Source: Paramarasmius palmivorus (Eukaryota; Basidiomycota; Agaricomycetes; Agaricales; Marasmiaceae). Taken from it: a stretch of 64,000 nucleotides of DNA. The stretch lies in the NCBI GenBank assembly GCA_037176845.1, contig JAYKXP010000050.1, positions 310,001 through 374,000 of the forward strand, given 5' to 3'. Positions 10,443-23,523 of this stretch are shown piece by piece. The notes below the pieces were generated by a model. The model did not search any database, was not told where the DNA came from, and worked only from the letters and a program-made list of their open reading frames with translations. Position numbers and translations under genes: made by a program. Position 1 is the stretch's first letter; every line of letters begins with the position of its first letter.

Positions 10443-13400
10443 ATGCGCGCGTTTTTCAAACCCTTCGCAATACACGCGGCGTATTCCCCCATTGAAACCA
10501 TTGTATTCTTCTTCGTGCTCGCGACTCTCGCATACTTCCATGTCTTGTCGACCATAAAGCATTCGACATTCTTTGCCACATCACATCCCTCAACACTTCG
10601 TCCAACTTATCTCTTTCGTCGTAACCAAGACTGGAAGAAAGTCCCGGAATCAGCATGGAACATTCACGCAAAAGCAGGTGCAGACAGCACTGTAATCCCT
10701 GTGGAGTTGCAGCAGGTGGTTTTCGCTCTGGACTCGGTACACGGTAAAGATGTGAGTGCTGAATCAGTTTTGTCTTCTGATGGTTGGAATTAACACGCTC
10801 TCAGGTCGTTCCAGAATCCATCACTTTCGCTATCAATGAGTTATCGGGCGCCGTATCCAATATCACCAAGCATTTGCCCCGTTCATTGCAATCATCATCA
10901 GGACGGAACTTTGATAGCTCCTGCTACCGACCCTCTCTTGGTGGAGTCAACTTCTCAAATGCGGAGGTTCCGGTTTCATGCTTTACCGATGAAGTCGTCA
11001 ATGCGCGCGCGATTTACGAAACCTTGGCATTCGTCCCTGGGCAGAAGGAAGACTTTGCGTCTGCACTTAACCGTGTCTTGAAGTCATCAGTCAACGAGGA
11101 TGGCGTTCACTTCCAGGTTGAGGCCAGGCAGCCAGAGACTATTAGCGAAATGAAGGACAGCAAATGGATTGCTTATGCTGCGAGGGCATTAGTCGTACGA
11201 TTCTGGGATTTGACCAAGGTCAGACCACTAGCTCATATTCACACATATCTTTCTCTAACTGGAAATTTTTTCATCGAACCACAGAAGGCCGACTCGCTTG
11301 ACATAATGCTCATTCTTGCAGGGTACATTTTGATGCATGTGACGTTTATCCTTCTCTTCACACGTTCCCGGCGGCTTGGATCCAACTTCTCGCTGCCTGC
11401 GTCTATTCTGTCCTCCGCAATTCTCGCATTGCTGCTTGCACTCCCCATTGCCACATGGCTCCGCATCCCGATGGACCCAGTTGCGCTCACTGAGGCACTC
11501 CCCTTCCTTGTTTGCACTGTGGGCTTTGATAAGCCTCTTCGCTTCGCTCGTGCAGTCTTCAGCCACCCTCATCTCACCAGCCCTGTGGGCGGTGCCAGTT
11601 CCGGTGGAATGCTCAAGCCTGCCGGTGAGGTTATTCTGGAGGCACTGTCCAACATTTACAGTCCCATCCTCCGTGACTACATCTTGGAGATTGCGGTACT
11701 AGTCATTGGCGCCAACAGCAAAGTCAGCGGTTTGAAGGAAGTTTGCGCTCTTGCCGCTTTGGTGCTGGCCATTGACTGTCTTCTTCTGTGCACATTCTTG
11801 GCATCCGTTATGTGTATTATGATCGAGGTGAGCGTTTATTTCGGATGTTCGGCTTCTTGTTCTCTTTTTGCGTCCGTGCCTGTGGGCAATCCCACGTGGC
11901 ACTGCATGTTGTTGATGTTGTCCCGCGTTGAGCTCCTGTCTCGACTGCAGGCCTATATCCGTCTTAATGTTTCTCTCAACATGAATTAGTGCTGATCATT
12001 CTTATCTGAACTCCAGGTCAGAAGAATTCAGAACGTTCGTGCCAACTCATCAACCAAGCCTACCGGAGCTGTTACGTTCCCAGACGGATCATCAACCAAA
12101 GGCACCGCAACTCAAGCACCTCCGAGTTTGACACGAAAGCTGTCCAAGATGGTGTTGGGCGTTAAAGGTTCCAGCCTTCCCGCATCAGGTTCACGAGAGG
12201 CTAAGCAGGAAAGTCCGGTTGCGAGACTCAAGCTTCTTTTGGTGAGTCATACCATTTCTACTGTTGTTATAACCTTCAACATGCTGATGATGAACTTCAA
12301 TGAAGATTGCCGCATTCCTAACTCTCCATATCCTCAACTTCTGTGCTCCTCTTACTCAGCAGCGCCAAAGCAGCAGCAGCATCATCCCTAGCGCCGCTCC
12401 TATCGCTCGTCGCGTTGATGCTACCACTCCTGCATTCCGTCATGCTTTGACTGCGCTCGCCGCTACTGAGGAAGTCGGTCTCGAGACTGAAGAGACCGAC
12501 CTCAGCTTCTTGGTCAAGGTCAACCCACCTGTCCACGTTCGCGTTACACCTCCCCAGTCACTTCTTTCTGCCGCCGAGTCGACCAAAGCCGACTCTTCCT
12601 CCGGCGACTTCTTCGAGAACTTCTTGACCAACTGGACCCGACTTGTTGGTGACCCACTCATGTCCAAGTGGATCGTGGTTGTCCTGGCTATCAGCATCAG
12701 CTTGAACGGTTACCTGCTCAAGGGCATCGCAGCTGGTTTGGCCGGTAAGGGAGCAAGCACCAAGGGATCTGGTGTGAGATTCAGCGGAGGCGCAGAGGAG
12801 AAGATGGAAACTGCTGCACCTGAACCTGCTGTCGCCGCATCTGCCCGCAAGGAAATCGAGATTGCAAAGATCTCACCTCCTACTCCACCTCCCGCGATGT
12901 CTCCTCCCCATTCACCTCCCAGAATGCCTGCCACCTTCACCTTGGACGATGTCAGTCGCCGGCTCAAGGCTCGTAAGCTCACCGTGTCACCCCTCTCCAC
13001 CAGCACCTCGTCCTCCGACAACGAAGACTCTCCTGCCGAAGAAACTGTCAGATCTTTGGAAGAGTGTATTGAGATCTTCGAAGGCACAAAACCATCGAGC
13101 TTGGCCACCACTTTGTTGAACGACGAAGAGATCATTCTCTTGTGTCAGAATGGCAAGATCCAGGCGCACGCACTCGAGAAGGTTATTGGTAACTCTGACC
13201 TCGAAAGGGCTGTTAGGATCAGAAGATGTCTCGTCTGTGAGTAACTTTTGATTATGCTGTGTTGCCTTATACTTACATGCTTTGCAGCCCGTGCATCCGT
13301 TACCAAGACCCTCGAGTACTCTGACATCCCGATGAGCCACTACGACTACTCTCGTGTGATGGGTGCTTGCTGTGAGAACGTTGTCGGCTACATTCCCCTT

Positions 13401-14621
13401 CCCCTCGGTATTGCCGGTCCGCTCAAAATCGACGGTCATCTCTTCCCCGTTCCTATGGCTACTGCCGAGGGTACTCTCGTAGCATCGACATCTCGTGGGT
13501 GCAAGGCTTTGAATGCCGGCGGAGGTGTCACCACTGTTCTGCTCAAGGATGGAATGACCCGTGGACCGGCTATCGACTTCCCCTCTATCGTCGTCGCAGC
13601 CCAAGCCAAGGCTTGGATCGATGGTGAAGGTTACAGCATTATCAAGGAAGCCTTCGAATCGACTTCGCGTTTCGCCAAGCTCCGTAGCTTGCAGACCGCC
13701 ATGGCCGGACGCACGATGTACATCCGTTTCGCAACCGCCACTGGTGATGCCATGGGTATGAACATGATTTCCAAGGGTACCGAGAAGGCTTTGGAAGTTA
13801 TGCAGAAGCACTTCCCCGAGATGATTGTCTTGGCCCTGTCTGGCAACTACTGCACGGATAAGAAGCCTGCTGCGATCAACTGGATTGAAGGTCGTGGAAA
13901 GAGCATCGTTGCCGAAGCGGTTATTCCTGGGAAGGTCGTCGAGACCGTTCTCAAAACCACGGTAGACGCCTTGTGCAACTTGAACACCAAGAAGAACCTC
14001 ATTGGTTCCGCAATGGCTGGCTCTGTCGGAGGTTTCAACGCTCATGCGGCTAACATCCTTACTGCCGTCTTCTTAGCGACCGGTCAAGATCCCGCACAGA
14101 ACGTCGAAAGCTCCAACTGCATGACCCTCATGGAACCGTAAGTCTTACGTACTTCACTTCAAAGACTAGATATCTAAAACTCTTCTCACAACAGGACAAA
14201 CAATGGCAAGGACCTTCTCATGACTGTCTCAATGCCCTGTATCGAAGTCGGCACTGTCGGTGGTGGCACGGTACTCGCCCCCCAGGGTGCCGTTCTCGAA
14301 ATGCTCGGATTCAAGGGTGCACATCCTACACAACCTGGTCAGAACGCCCAAAGTCTCGCCCGTCTCGTTGCCGCCGCCTGTATGGCTGGTGAACTTTCTC
14401 TCCTCAGTGCTCTCGCCGCTGGTCACCTTGTCCGCGCCCATCTTGTGCACAACAGATCACAAGCCAACACCCCGGCTGTGTCCCAACCAGTAACACCAGG
14501 ACCTAACGCCACTGGTGCTCAATTGGTATCACCGAAGACATTGAAAAGCCTTGCTATGCCTTCGCTAACGCCGTCGTCATCGACAGCCTCCTTACCACCA
14601 TATTCATTAGAGAAGCCATGA
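10443..14621 (+). CDS. 3-hydroxy-3-methylglutaryl-CoA reductase
   Basis: Reduces HMG-CoA to mevalonate with NADPH, the committed step to ergosterol and other isoprenoids, in the ER membrane. I place seven exons: 10443-10751, 10805-11218, 11285-11827, 12017-12241, 12306-13236, 13288-14137 and 14195-14621. All phases close, giving about 1232 residues, in line with fungal enzymes. The N-terminal half is hydrophobic, with the sterol-sensing-type segment after [10 protein letters not shown] Ser/Pro-rich linker follows. The catalytic half carries [16 protein letters not shown], the catalytic Glu in [10 protein letters not shown], Lys in DKKPAAINW, Asp in GDAMGMNM and His in [11 protein letters not shown]. 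The Ser after that His matches the position phosphorylated by AMPK-type kinases in other reductases. It converges on Pds5. Intron 2 is 66 bases and stop-free. Confidence 0.96.
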
Positions 14622-15130
14622 TTTGACCCTTTACTTGTACTATAGACATTTTACTTGGTCGCTTCATTATTCGCCTACCCCATTTCGTTTAAATAGCGGC
14701 TGGCACGTAGGATAATACCTCTAATCTGTTCACCAGGAACCGAGGGTACTGTTTTGGAAAAGTCGGAGAATTGTTCTTGCTTTTTACTCTACACTTGTAT
14801 CAATTACCTACCTACATCCCAAATACTGCACACAATCGTAACTTAAGTAAACCATATCTTGGATCTTTCCCGTATATACTCAATGAATAAACGATTTGAT
14901 GACATTCAGAAAGGAACAATACCACAGAATTCAACGCCTGATTGTACATCAAAAGTATTAGGAAGTAACGCAATAGGACTGAGAAACAAATAACGATATG
15001 TATTACGAGGTCCCAAGAAAGCGAGTAGATTACAATACAACAAATAAGAAAGCAGCTGATAAATGCGTGAAGATATGGATCGAGAGCAAACGCGTAACAA
15101 GGAAATCGTGCAGGGGCGTAAAGCGTATCC
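14622..15130. other. shared 3' intergenic region of the reductase and Pds5 genes
   Basis: About 500 bases between two convergent stop codons. The DNA is AT-rich, as expected of 3' untranslated regions. No gene is supported, and the open frames reading across it are chance. Confidence 0.6.
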
Positions 15131-18100
15131 TCATTCGTCAGACAACGGGGATGACGGTGGGGTATCCTCCTTCTGCTTCGTCTTGGCCTTTCCTGTCTGT
15201 GTCTTCGCCTTTCTCTTTGCTCTTGCCTGATGGGATGTGAGGAAACAAGTGACAAAATCAGAATAGGCAGCATACCTTCGCTCGTCCGCGTGCTCCTCTT
15301 CCCAATTCTTCTTCACCGCCGGGTAACTCTTCTTCCTGGTCCGCTGGTTCCGGAGAGGATGTCCTTGGGTCTGGCATCTCCATATCCACATCGCTCGTGC
15401 CAAGATCTCCGTCCATATCGTCGTCGTCGCTCATCGCTGAACGGCGTTTCTTCTTTCGTGCCCGCCTGCAAGACATCGAAGATTAGATGGATGGCAGGAG
15501 CAGAGATCCTACACTCACTTAGGTTGTCCATTCGTCGTGGCTGCCGGCGTTTTCCGCTTTCGTTCTCGCTTCTCCTTTTGTGGCTCAACTAGTTCTGCAA
15601 CCCACGGTGCTGCTTCCTTTGGTAGATACGTTGTCTTTACCACCTAACGTGCAAGTCCGTGAGGATACAGAATGTACTGGAGGGGATGATAGGAATACCT
15701 GATTGACGACGTCCGCACTGGGCAACGGCCTTAGGATATCGGAGGGTAACTTCACCTTGCCCGGGTAACTTGTGATGTTCCAGCCTCGCTGCTGAGCGCG
15801 GGCTTTTAGCAGATCTTGAGCGACCTCGCAAAGGATATACAGGTTCTAGATTTGGACTTGAGTAAGGGAAGGAATGATGTGAGGTTAAGAGATGCAACGT
15901 ACTTCGCTATAAGGGTCCCCTTCCGCGTCCTGCACCGTCTTTCCCTTCATGGCCAAATGGTATAATAGTGATACGGTTTCAGGATTGGCAACGAGGTCAA
16001 CGTAGAATGTCATATATCTTGAAACGCAGAGATCGAAAAAGTGGTCAATAGCAAGAGAGCGAATACATACAGCATCATATCGGTCATTGAATTTTTTGTC
16101 GGTGTGTCCGGACAATCAGGATGGTGTGCGAGGACATGTAGGAGCCGTATGAAGACCATATCAAAATATCTCACTCTCTGAGGCGGTGAAAGGCGCCTCA
16201 ACTGTGATGCGACATAGGTCATGGCCTGTACGTTCAACTGGCATTAGCATTCCGCTCGATTCCTAAGCAAATCACGACCTACATAATGTTTGACCTCCTC
16301 CTCCGGGTCGTGCGCGGTTAAGAATGGAATGACATAGAACCGATCAGGGAGTTTGTGTATCGCAAGGAGGCTAACCAATTTCTGTATGAATCCTAATCGA
16401 ACTTCAAAACATGGATCCTGTGAAAGAGTGTGAATGACGGAGGCTCACCGCGAACTCGCAACACACCTGAATCATCAATGCCAGTTTCAAAAACCTTGGC
16501 GCAAGAGCGTCTGCGTATCTAGGTACTGTAGAAAGATGAAGCAGAGATATGGCGGCTTGCAAACGCATTCGGGAGAGCATCTTGCGGCTAAAGTGCTCAT
16601 AAGTATGTCAATGGAGGATGAGGTACCAAACACCTACTCTTGTTCCTCGTCAGCCACTAAGGCACCGTCTTGCTCTATCACCGTCGCAAGCATCTTTAGT
16701 ACCGGAGTTGACAACTCCAAAGCATTTGCTCTGTCTTTATGTGAAATACTTCGATGTCGAAATAGTTTTAGCGCAAGTATTCTGGCGCGTGTCAGGTCGG
16801 GAAGCAGAGCATCCTCACACCATTCGTCACCATCATCCATATCCTCCTCCTATTCGTCCAATTAGTTGAAATGGAGTGACAGTAAGAAGGCAAGGCTGAC
16901 CGACTGTGGGTTCGACACCATCAATAAATTCTTCAGCAAGAACCTCGTGATCACATCGCTCTTGCTCTCGAAAACGTCTGGCGCAAATCGGACTATCTGG
17001 TCAAGAGCTGCGATATGTGCGACCAGTTGAGGCTCAGTTGCATCCTCTAGCCCTTCCGCAATTTGCTTTGGGATCAAAAAAAGTCAGTACGAATCTTCGT
17101 GAATAGATACACAGAATGACATACCTCTACCACATTCAGACACACATTCTCTGCCTCCTCTCCGCAGACCGCCAGTAGCCGTGCAGCAAATTTAGCATGC
17201 CTCCTATTCGTCGTACTCAACGCCAACTCCTGCACCTTTCCCATTATCTGCTCCTTCTCTCCAAACGCTAATGAACGATCTGCTCGGACGACAGCCGCTA
17301 GTGATAACAACGCGACCTCCACTACCACCTCCCCTTCCTCCGATTCCACATCTTCGTTCAATAGTACCTCCGAAAACATTTCCACATGTGGTTTAAAGAG
17401 CACCGGGCACCACTTGGCTATCCATTGCAACATGATCTTTGCATGTTCTGCCCTTTTAACCGACTTCTTCTTCCTCGCTCCTGTACCCTTCGCACCTTCC
17501 ACGGCTTTCAGTAATGTTGGCACCGAGCTGGTGTTGATTACGCGTAGACAGGCCTTGTGAAGGAACGTTACAAAGGTGGGTAGTAGAGAAGCTTCTACGC
17601 GCTTGGTGAATTCATTTGTGACCTTGATCAGAGTTTTCAAGTCGGTTTCTGCATTGCAAGCGGTCTTGAGGAGTTTGAACAGGCGTTTATCGTTGTTGGA
17701 TGCAAAGGTCTGGAGATCTTCAGAAGTCTTGGTTGGGTCGGGGAATTGCGCTGTGATGGGAGTTGGAACAAACCCGCGAAATGAGAGGAATGACAAGAAA
17801 CCTTACATGATATCACTTGGGTAATGGCCTTTAACCGTCTAGTGATAACCTCCTCGTTTTCATCAATGACTCCACCCTGTGGGTTTATAATGAGCGCAGC
17901 TCGACGTTTGGTGTGAAAGACGTACGTTGTTAGCGATACACATATCTACGAACACTTCGTAACACGTCGGGTGGCTATAGAGCACCATGAGCTTCTTAAG
18001 AAAGATAGAATGAACAGAGGCACTGACACATTCTTCAAACCAGTCAAGTGAAGGAAGTTTTGCTGCAGCTGCTTATCCGGTATATAGCTGATGGTGGCTA

Positions 18101-19787
18101 GGAGATGGTTTGTCCATGCTGATTCATCCACATTGGAAGCAGAAGGTAGTGGAAGGATGTGTTCCGCAAACGCGCGTTCTATGGCTGGTCTGTAGACTAT
18201 ACGTGAATGTAGTTAATGATGAGGAATGATACCCACGTACCGGCACTCTGTTAAGTTGAGCATTCCTATCAACTTTTCCGGTATCCAAGAAAATTTCTCG
18301 ACTGCGACAGAGTCGTTGTTCTCTCTGCAACGAACAATCAGCATTGCAATCAGTGATCAAGAGGAATCGCCCACATCTCAGGTTGAGCAAGAATATACAG
18401 CTTAGCCATGCTAGTTGCTGCTTCATGCCTCACAACTGCTTTCCTGTCCGCCACACGCGCTAAAATAGCTTCAACTTGTTTCATCGATACATGATGGGCG
18501 ACCGTTTCATAATCGAGCTCCGAGTACAGCTTGCAAACAGCAGCGCGAACTTTTTCTTCGGGATCGAGCAGCTTGAGGTTAAGCGCATCTATTGAATGGT
18601 CTTAGATGTGATGTATAAAGGAAGAACGATGATATGCGCACTCTCGAGTGTCTCCCTCATCTCCAATGATGTACTCCCATACAGTGTCTTTGACGATTCA
18701 ACAAACCGAAGTCTGACCACAGTGCTCTTGTCGTTCGCCCTGGATAGCCACGCGGACCATGTACTCGGGAAGTTCTTCCACAACTCTGTTCCATTCTTGT
18801 CGCCGAACATCTCCCCTAAGGCCTGAACAGCGATGCTCCGAAGTTGAGGGTTAGACATATGGAGTTCCTCCTCTAGCTGGGGAATGACACTGTGTAAGAG
18901 GCCTGGACAAGAAGCATGGAGGCGTTTGATGAGTTCATGGGCTGTACGGATTTCTTTGGCGTCTTCTTCATTATTGGTTGCTGAAGAATCTGTATGAGAG
19001 AGGAGGATGTCACTGAAGTACAAGGAGACGTGTCGTTGGAGTTTGTCGGAGGTTTCATTACAAACTTGGACCGCGAGTCGGTAAGCAGGTTGATGTGGAT
19101 TCTATGGAATCAATCAGAAATAGAACAGGGCGTCAAAGAAAGGTAACGCACCGCGTCCTTGTCCATAAACTGGGCTAGGATGAGATCCAACACTCCAGGT
19201 GGTATGGTTTGGGCTTCATCGATGATAGCGACGAGGATATCTGCCATGAAGAGTTCGATCTTCTTGGCAAAGTTGTTCCTCACGAGCGCAAAGAAGTCCT
19301 TGAACACATCCCCCATGACCTCCTCTGCATTAGGGAGGTCACAAACCAAAACCACGCTCTTCACAGTCGAAAGGGATTCCAAGAGGTGAAAATACTGGTT
19401 GTAGTACGCCGAATCAGGTTTCAACCCGGTAGATAATTGACGGAAGAAGAATTGAAAGATGTCTCGGAGTTCTGGTTGGGTATATGGGGCATCCGGAGCG
19501 TATAAACGAAGGAGGTCGGCGATGCAACACGCAGCATACGCTCTGACTCCACGGTCCTTGTGGTGAAGAATTGTGTTGCTAATGAGATCCTTCCTGACTG
19601 CTCCGAGAGAATTGGTGTCGACTTTTTCCTGGTCAATTCCTGCGAGTTCTGTGTGGAGGGCTTTAAGCCTTTTGAGTAAGGCATCTGTAGAAGAGCCTTT
19701 TTGAACAAGTTTTTCGCGAAAAGATAGCTGGACGACTCCGTCTGGTGCAGACTGGCCTTCCGAGGCGCGTTGTCGAGTCGAAGGCAT
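15131..19787 (-). CDS. sister chromatid cohesion protein Pds5
   Basis: Pds5 binds the cohesin ring and regulates its loading, acetylation and release on chromatin. I place 18 exons, giving about 1260 residues, the usual family length. The first ten are 19152-19787, 18642-19101, 18375-18588, 18241-18324, 18030-18189, 17926-17994, 17807-17876, 17125-17750, 16901-17065 and 16638-16849, all with consistent phase. The rest run to the TGA at 15131. The N terminus has the family hallmark RLYAPDAPYT...DIFQFFFRQL, then YYNQYFHLLESLSTVKSVVL and later HEAT-like helical repeats (for example NPQLRSIAVQALGEMF). The C terminus is charged, with a KRKR-type basic patch, an acidic DDDDMDGD stretch and a Lys-rich tail, typical of a nuclear protein. 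The ATG at 19787 was chosen over an upstream GTG because conserved sequence follows soon after. Confidence 0.93.
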
Positions 19788-20788
19788 CGCGGAAGGGGCG
19801 AGTTCGTGGTGGCAGACAGTGAGCACGCGTCGTCTTTGTGCGTGACCGACTTCCCAACTGTTTCACAAGACCCGGCGCTTTTGGCTCCTGCACCACGAGG
19901 AATCGATCCAACTTGTACATGACCTCCATTCTTCAACAGCACAAAAAATATCATATCATTGGCTAGTCAAAATGGAACAAAGTAAGTAGTCTTGTACAGA
20001 TTTGAGATATTTTGGGTGACTGATTTTCACCAGAAGGTCAACAGCATTGTGGGTGGCCTTGCTTGACGTGACACTTAGGTCGGAGCATTTAGGGCTTCAT
20101 TTTTCTCCTGGTGAGCTTATTGAAGCGAGAAATATCTGCTCTTCACTGAATTTTACGGTTGTTGCCTTTCACTTGAGAAGGAACTTCCCTGCCCAGTAAT
20201 TAGGGTTTCATTCAGGTTTCATTCCAAGACGGCAACTTCCCGAAGAAGAGTCGATAGCCCTCTTCAGTTGTCGTCCTCCACCATCGTCACAGTGCGATAT
20301 CTTCACCTACTATCCCGAGACTTGCATTGTCGGCCAGCGGCAACGAAAAACGGTTGATCTCCCCCTATACTTAGCTATGATGCGCCTACGACGATAGTCG
20401 CCTAGACAAAGTATGTCATATATCACTAAAGTTGCCAGATCGGTGTATCACTGAGTAAAACAGCATGCAGAGCCGTGATACATTCCAAGAGAAATCGATA
20501 ACATACAAACTCCGCGATTCAGCCCAAACAACGTTCACGATAGCTGTCGTCTCTTGCATCGTATGTTTTGCACCAATTCCTATTCACCAATCACCGTTTA
20601 ACGTGGTCTCTTTGGATAGTAGCACGCGAGGAAGTGAAGGAGACAATCAAGACTCGTGCTGGCAACTGGACCATCTCAGAGAACAATGGGAAGCATCAGT
20701 CACAGTCACAGGCCACAGCAGAATTCGATGCTAAAAGCCCTGTGCTTCGCTTCAATGCTGAACATCATTTCCCTCTTTCATCACAGTC
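19788..20788. other. divergent promoter region between Pds5 and a FunK1 kinase
   Basis: One kilobase separates the divergent starts of Pds5 (minus) and the kinase at 20,789 (plus). It marks the border between the conserved block and the accessory region. Short open frames occur but none is supported as coding. Confidence 0.5.
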
Positions 20789-23066
20789 ATGTCTCCAGCA
20801 GAAACACCATGTCCTGACCCCCCAAAGGCGTCGAGCTTACCTCCAAAACCACGCCGAGACCTGTCCTTCCTACTCTCTGATATATCCAACGAGAAACTAG
20901 TACCACTCGAAGCCTACATGACCACTGTCTTACACATCCCTGAAGACACCCCTCCCCAGTTGGATGCCATCGCAGACTCGACCGCATTCCTCCAGCTACT
21001 GAAACAGTACTGCAACAAGGTGAACAGCGACGCCGATCGCTACCCGCGCTTCGTAGCACTGGTTAACCACACCATTGACGAGATGGTCAAGCTGGGTGTA
21101 ACAACCAACCCGGCAGAATTTACCGTCTGTTTATCGCGCCCAAAGCCTGTCGAAGGTGTGCCGCCGGAAATGACACCTAGCACAGTCGGTGTGAAGGCGT
21201 CAGCGATCGATGTTCGGATTAGCCAGGATGAGAAGGAATCAGGAAAGGATGTCCCTGCCGCTGCGCAGGCTAGTCCCAGCTCAGCGTTCATGTGGGACGA
21301 GCTCCTCACGTTCTTCGAGTTCAAGATGGAGAGGAAGACGATCAAGAATGGGATCCGAGTACCTAAAGCTGTTACAAAGAAAGGTAAAGTCTCTGCTTCT
21401 GTTGTTGTCTGTTCTAGTGCTGATGCACTCTTTCAAATGCCAGCTGGTCCCAAGCAACAACCACCTACTCCGCTCCATACATCTACTCCATCCAAAGCGC
21501 ATCGAAGGAGTATTCGCCTCGCTGAGATTCCATGTGATCCCTCACCAGCACCCGTTAGTGGTGTGAAGCGCCCCCTAGAAGAACCCGGTGATGATGCCGG
21601 CACTGTAACGGCGAAGCGACCTACCAAACGAGCCAGAACCTACAATTACTTCCAACAGCGGTTCCTGTGTGCAAGCTACGCCCTTGACATGCTCAACCTA
21701 GGTGGAATACGTACCCACGTCATCGGTGGGCTGGTTGTCGACGATAACCTTCAGCTCTTCCTCTATACTCGCTCAGGAATATGCCGTACGGAACCTTTTT
21801 CCTTCGTTGAGCAGCCACGTATATTCCTCCGCATACTTTTGGGGCTCTCTCGTATGACTCTTTCCCAGTGGGGTGTCTTTGAAGGCATGCTTACTCACCG
21901 ACTATCATGCACATCGGTACCTCCTGCTACTCCCCAGCTTCAACCTGATCGGACATTATACATGAACAAATCTTTCGTGTTGGGCGATTTTCAGTTTGTT
22001 GTTGGCTGCATTCTCGTCTTTCCTTCCAGCCTGACCGGCTCCGGGACGTGGATCATCCAAGCAACGTGTTTAAAGCTGTCTTGGCTCCGGCTTGTGATCA
22101 AATTCTCCAGTGTATCTGCGAAACGAAAGCCAGAGTGGGTGTTTCTTCAGGCAGCGTATCAAGCTGCCCAGAAGGACCAACAACACATCATGGTTCTAGA
22201 CCACTTGCCCAATTTGCTATGTTGGGACCAGTCTGAGTTTGAAAAATCGTTTGTGCCGCTGTTTGGAGAGGGGTTTGAGTGGAAGGAGATGAGGGTGATG
22301 GTAGTGGAGGAGTTGGTGCCTATTACACGTCTTTCGGATCCCGTCCATTTTACTCAAGCTTTCAGGGAGACCATCATTTGTAAGTGGTGTATCTGTGACT
22401 GCTGTTCCAGCCGGTAATAACTGAATCTATTCGGCAGGTCACAAGTGGCTCGTCGGCTACCCCGGGATTATGCATCGCGATATCAGCATGAACAATCTGA
22501 TGTTCCGGATGAACATAAATAAAAAGATCTGTGGTGTCTTGAACGACTTTGACCTTGCTTGCTTCATCAGCGAGATGAACGATTTTCAGGCTCTTCAGCG
22601 AGCTGGTACGAAACCATTTATGTCTATAGACCTCTTATGTCCACCGAACATCGAAATGGAGCCAATGCACTATGCACGATATGATCTCGAGGCGTTCGTC
22701 TATGTCTTTGCCGCGATAGTCGCCCACTACGAGGACGGCAGATATACCAGTAACCCTTTGTACGAAGAATGGTTCAAGGGTACTTGGGAATCTGCCGGCA
22801 CTGCCAAACGTGTTTGGCTAATGGAACCGTTGGCAGAGGAAAGCTTGACTGCCAACTACAAATCGCTCAAGGATTTGTTGAGTAGCCTCAGGACTCAGCT
22901 TCGATATGGAAGGAACGAGTTTCGGGAAGCTCTGGCTCGCAAACATCGACATGATGGGCAACTCAAGATGCTTGATGGGCAGCCGTTTGACCAAACAACT
23001 TTAGGTGGGTTTGTGACCTATGAACACATCCTCGCAGTCTTTGGGGATGTGTTTTCGTATACGTAG
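20789..23066 (+). CDS. FunK1 fungal protein kinase, copy A
   Basis: FunK1 kinases are a mushroom-expanded, protein-kinase-like family. Exons 20789-21383, 21444-22379 and 22438-23066 close in phase and give 719 residues. The N-terminal half has the family region (LVPLEAYMTTVLHI, then DADRYPRFVALVN) and a MWDE-LLTFFEFKM block. The kinase part has a catalytic loop with MHRDISMNNLMF, a metal-binding NDFD in place of DFG, GTKPF at the end of the activation segment and RYDLEAFVYVF. The final intron falls in phase 1 just before H-K-W-L-V, as in all other copies here. Intron 1 is 60 bases with no stop, so its retention would only add 20 residues. It is followed 458 bases later by copy B on the same strand. 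Substrates are unknown. Confidence 0.92.
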
Positions 23067-23384
23067 GTGCAAAAGAGTTGAGAAATTGTGTAACATTTAT
23101 GTGTTAAGACTCAATATGTATCAGAATAGCTCGTCGTCAGAAAATTGTAGTTATCTATCACAGATGCATCACCTGCATGCCAGCAGCTAAACTTGAGCTA
23201 ACCATGAATGATTCGCGGTTTCTGAAATGTGATGTGCTGTACAGTTGCAAGCCCAACTCCATGCTACTTGCGCGTGCTTCTGATGCGGTTTCTCCTGCTT
23301 TTGGAGATACGAGCATCCGGTGAACAACGCAGCAGTGAGTCACTAGCTTCACTTCGGGGATAAGCATTTGCCAAATGCGGACGA

Positions 23385-23523
23385 CAATGGAGGACAATGC
23401 ATGTCACGCATTGTCACATCACAGGCCACCATCAAGGCCACCATCAGATGACTCTGCAACTTTTTAAAGGCGCGTCTCTGTTCTCAACCATGTCGACCAA
23501 GTCTTTCATTCTTTCTCTAAGCC
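23385..23523 (+). promoter_or_regulatory. promoter of FunK1 copy B, shared with copy C
   Basis: A GACAATGG block, two GTCAC motifs (GTCACGCATTGTCAC) and CACATCACAGGCCACCATCA are followed by a TATA-like TTTTTAAAGGCGCG at 23,461. That box begins 63 bases before the ATG. The same order of elements and the same 63-base distance occur upstream of copy C at 42.1-42.27 kb. Confidence 0.6.

Noticed and set aside
10784..11989. Single 401-codon frame as a separate gene
   Set aside because: It is exons 2-3 of the reductase read through intron 2, with chance extensions at both ends.
12987..14045. 352-codon open frame on the minus strand
   Set aside because: It lies opposite the conserved catalytic exons of HMG-CoA reductase and has no recognisable product. 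Codon bias of the real gene keeps the antisense frame open.
19421..19954. 177-codon open frame over the 5' part of Pds5
   Set aside because: It is in a shifted frame relative to conserved Pds5 text and has no domain of its own.
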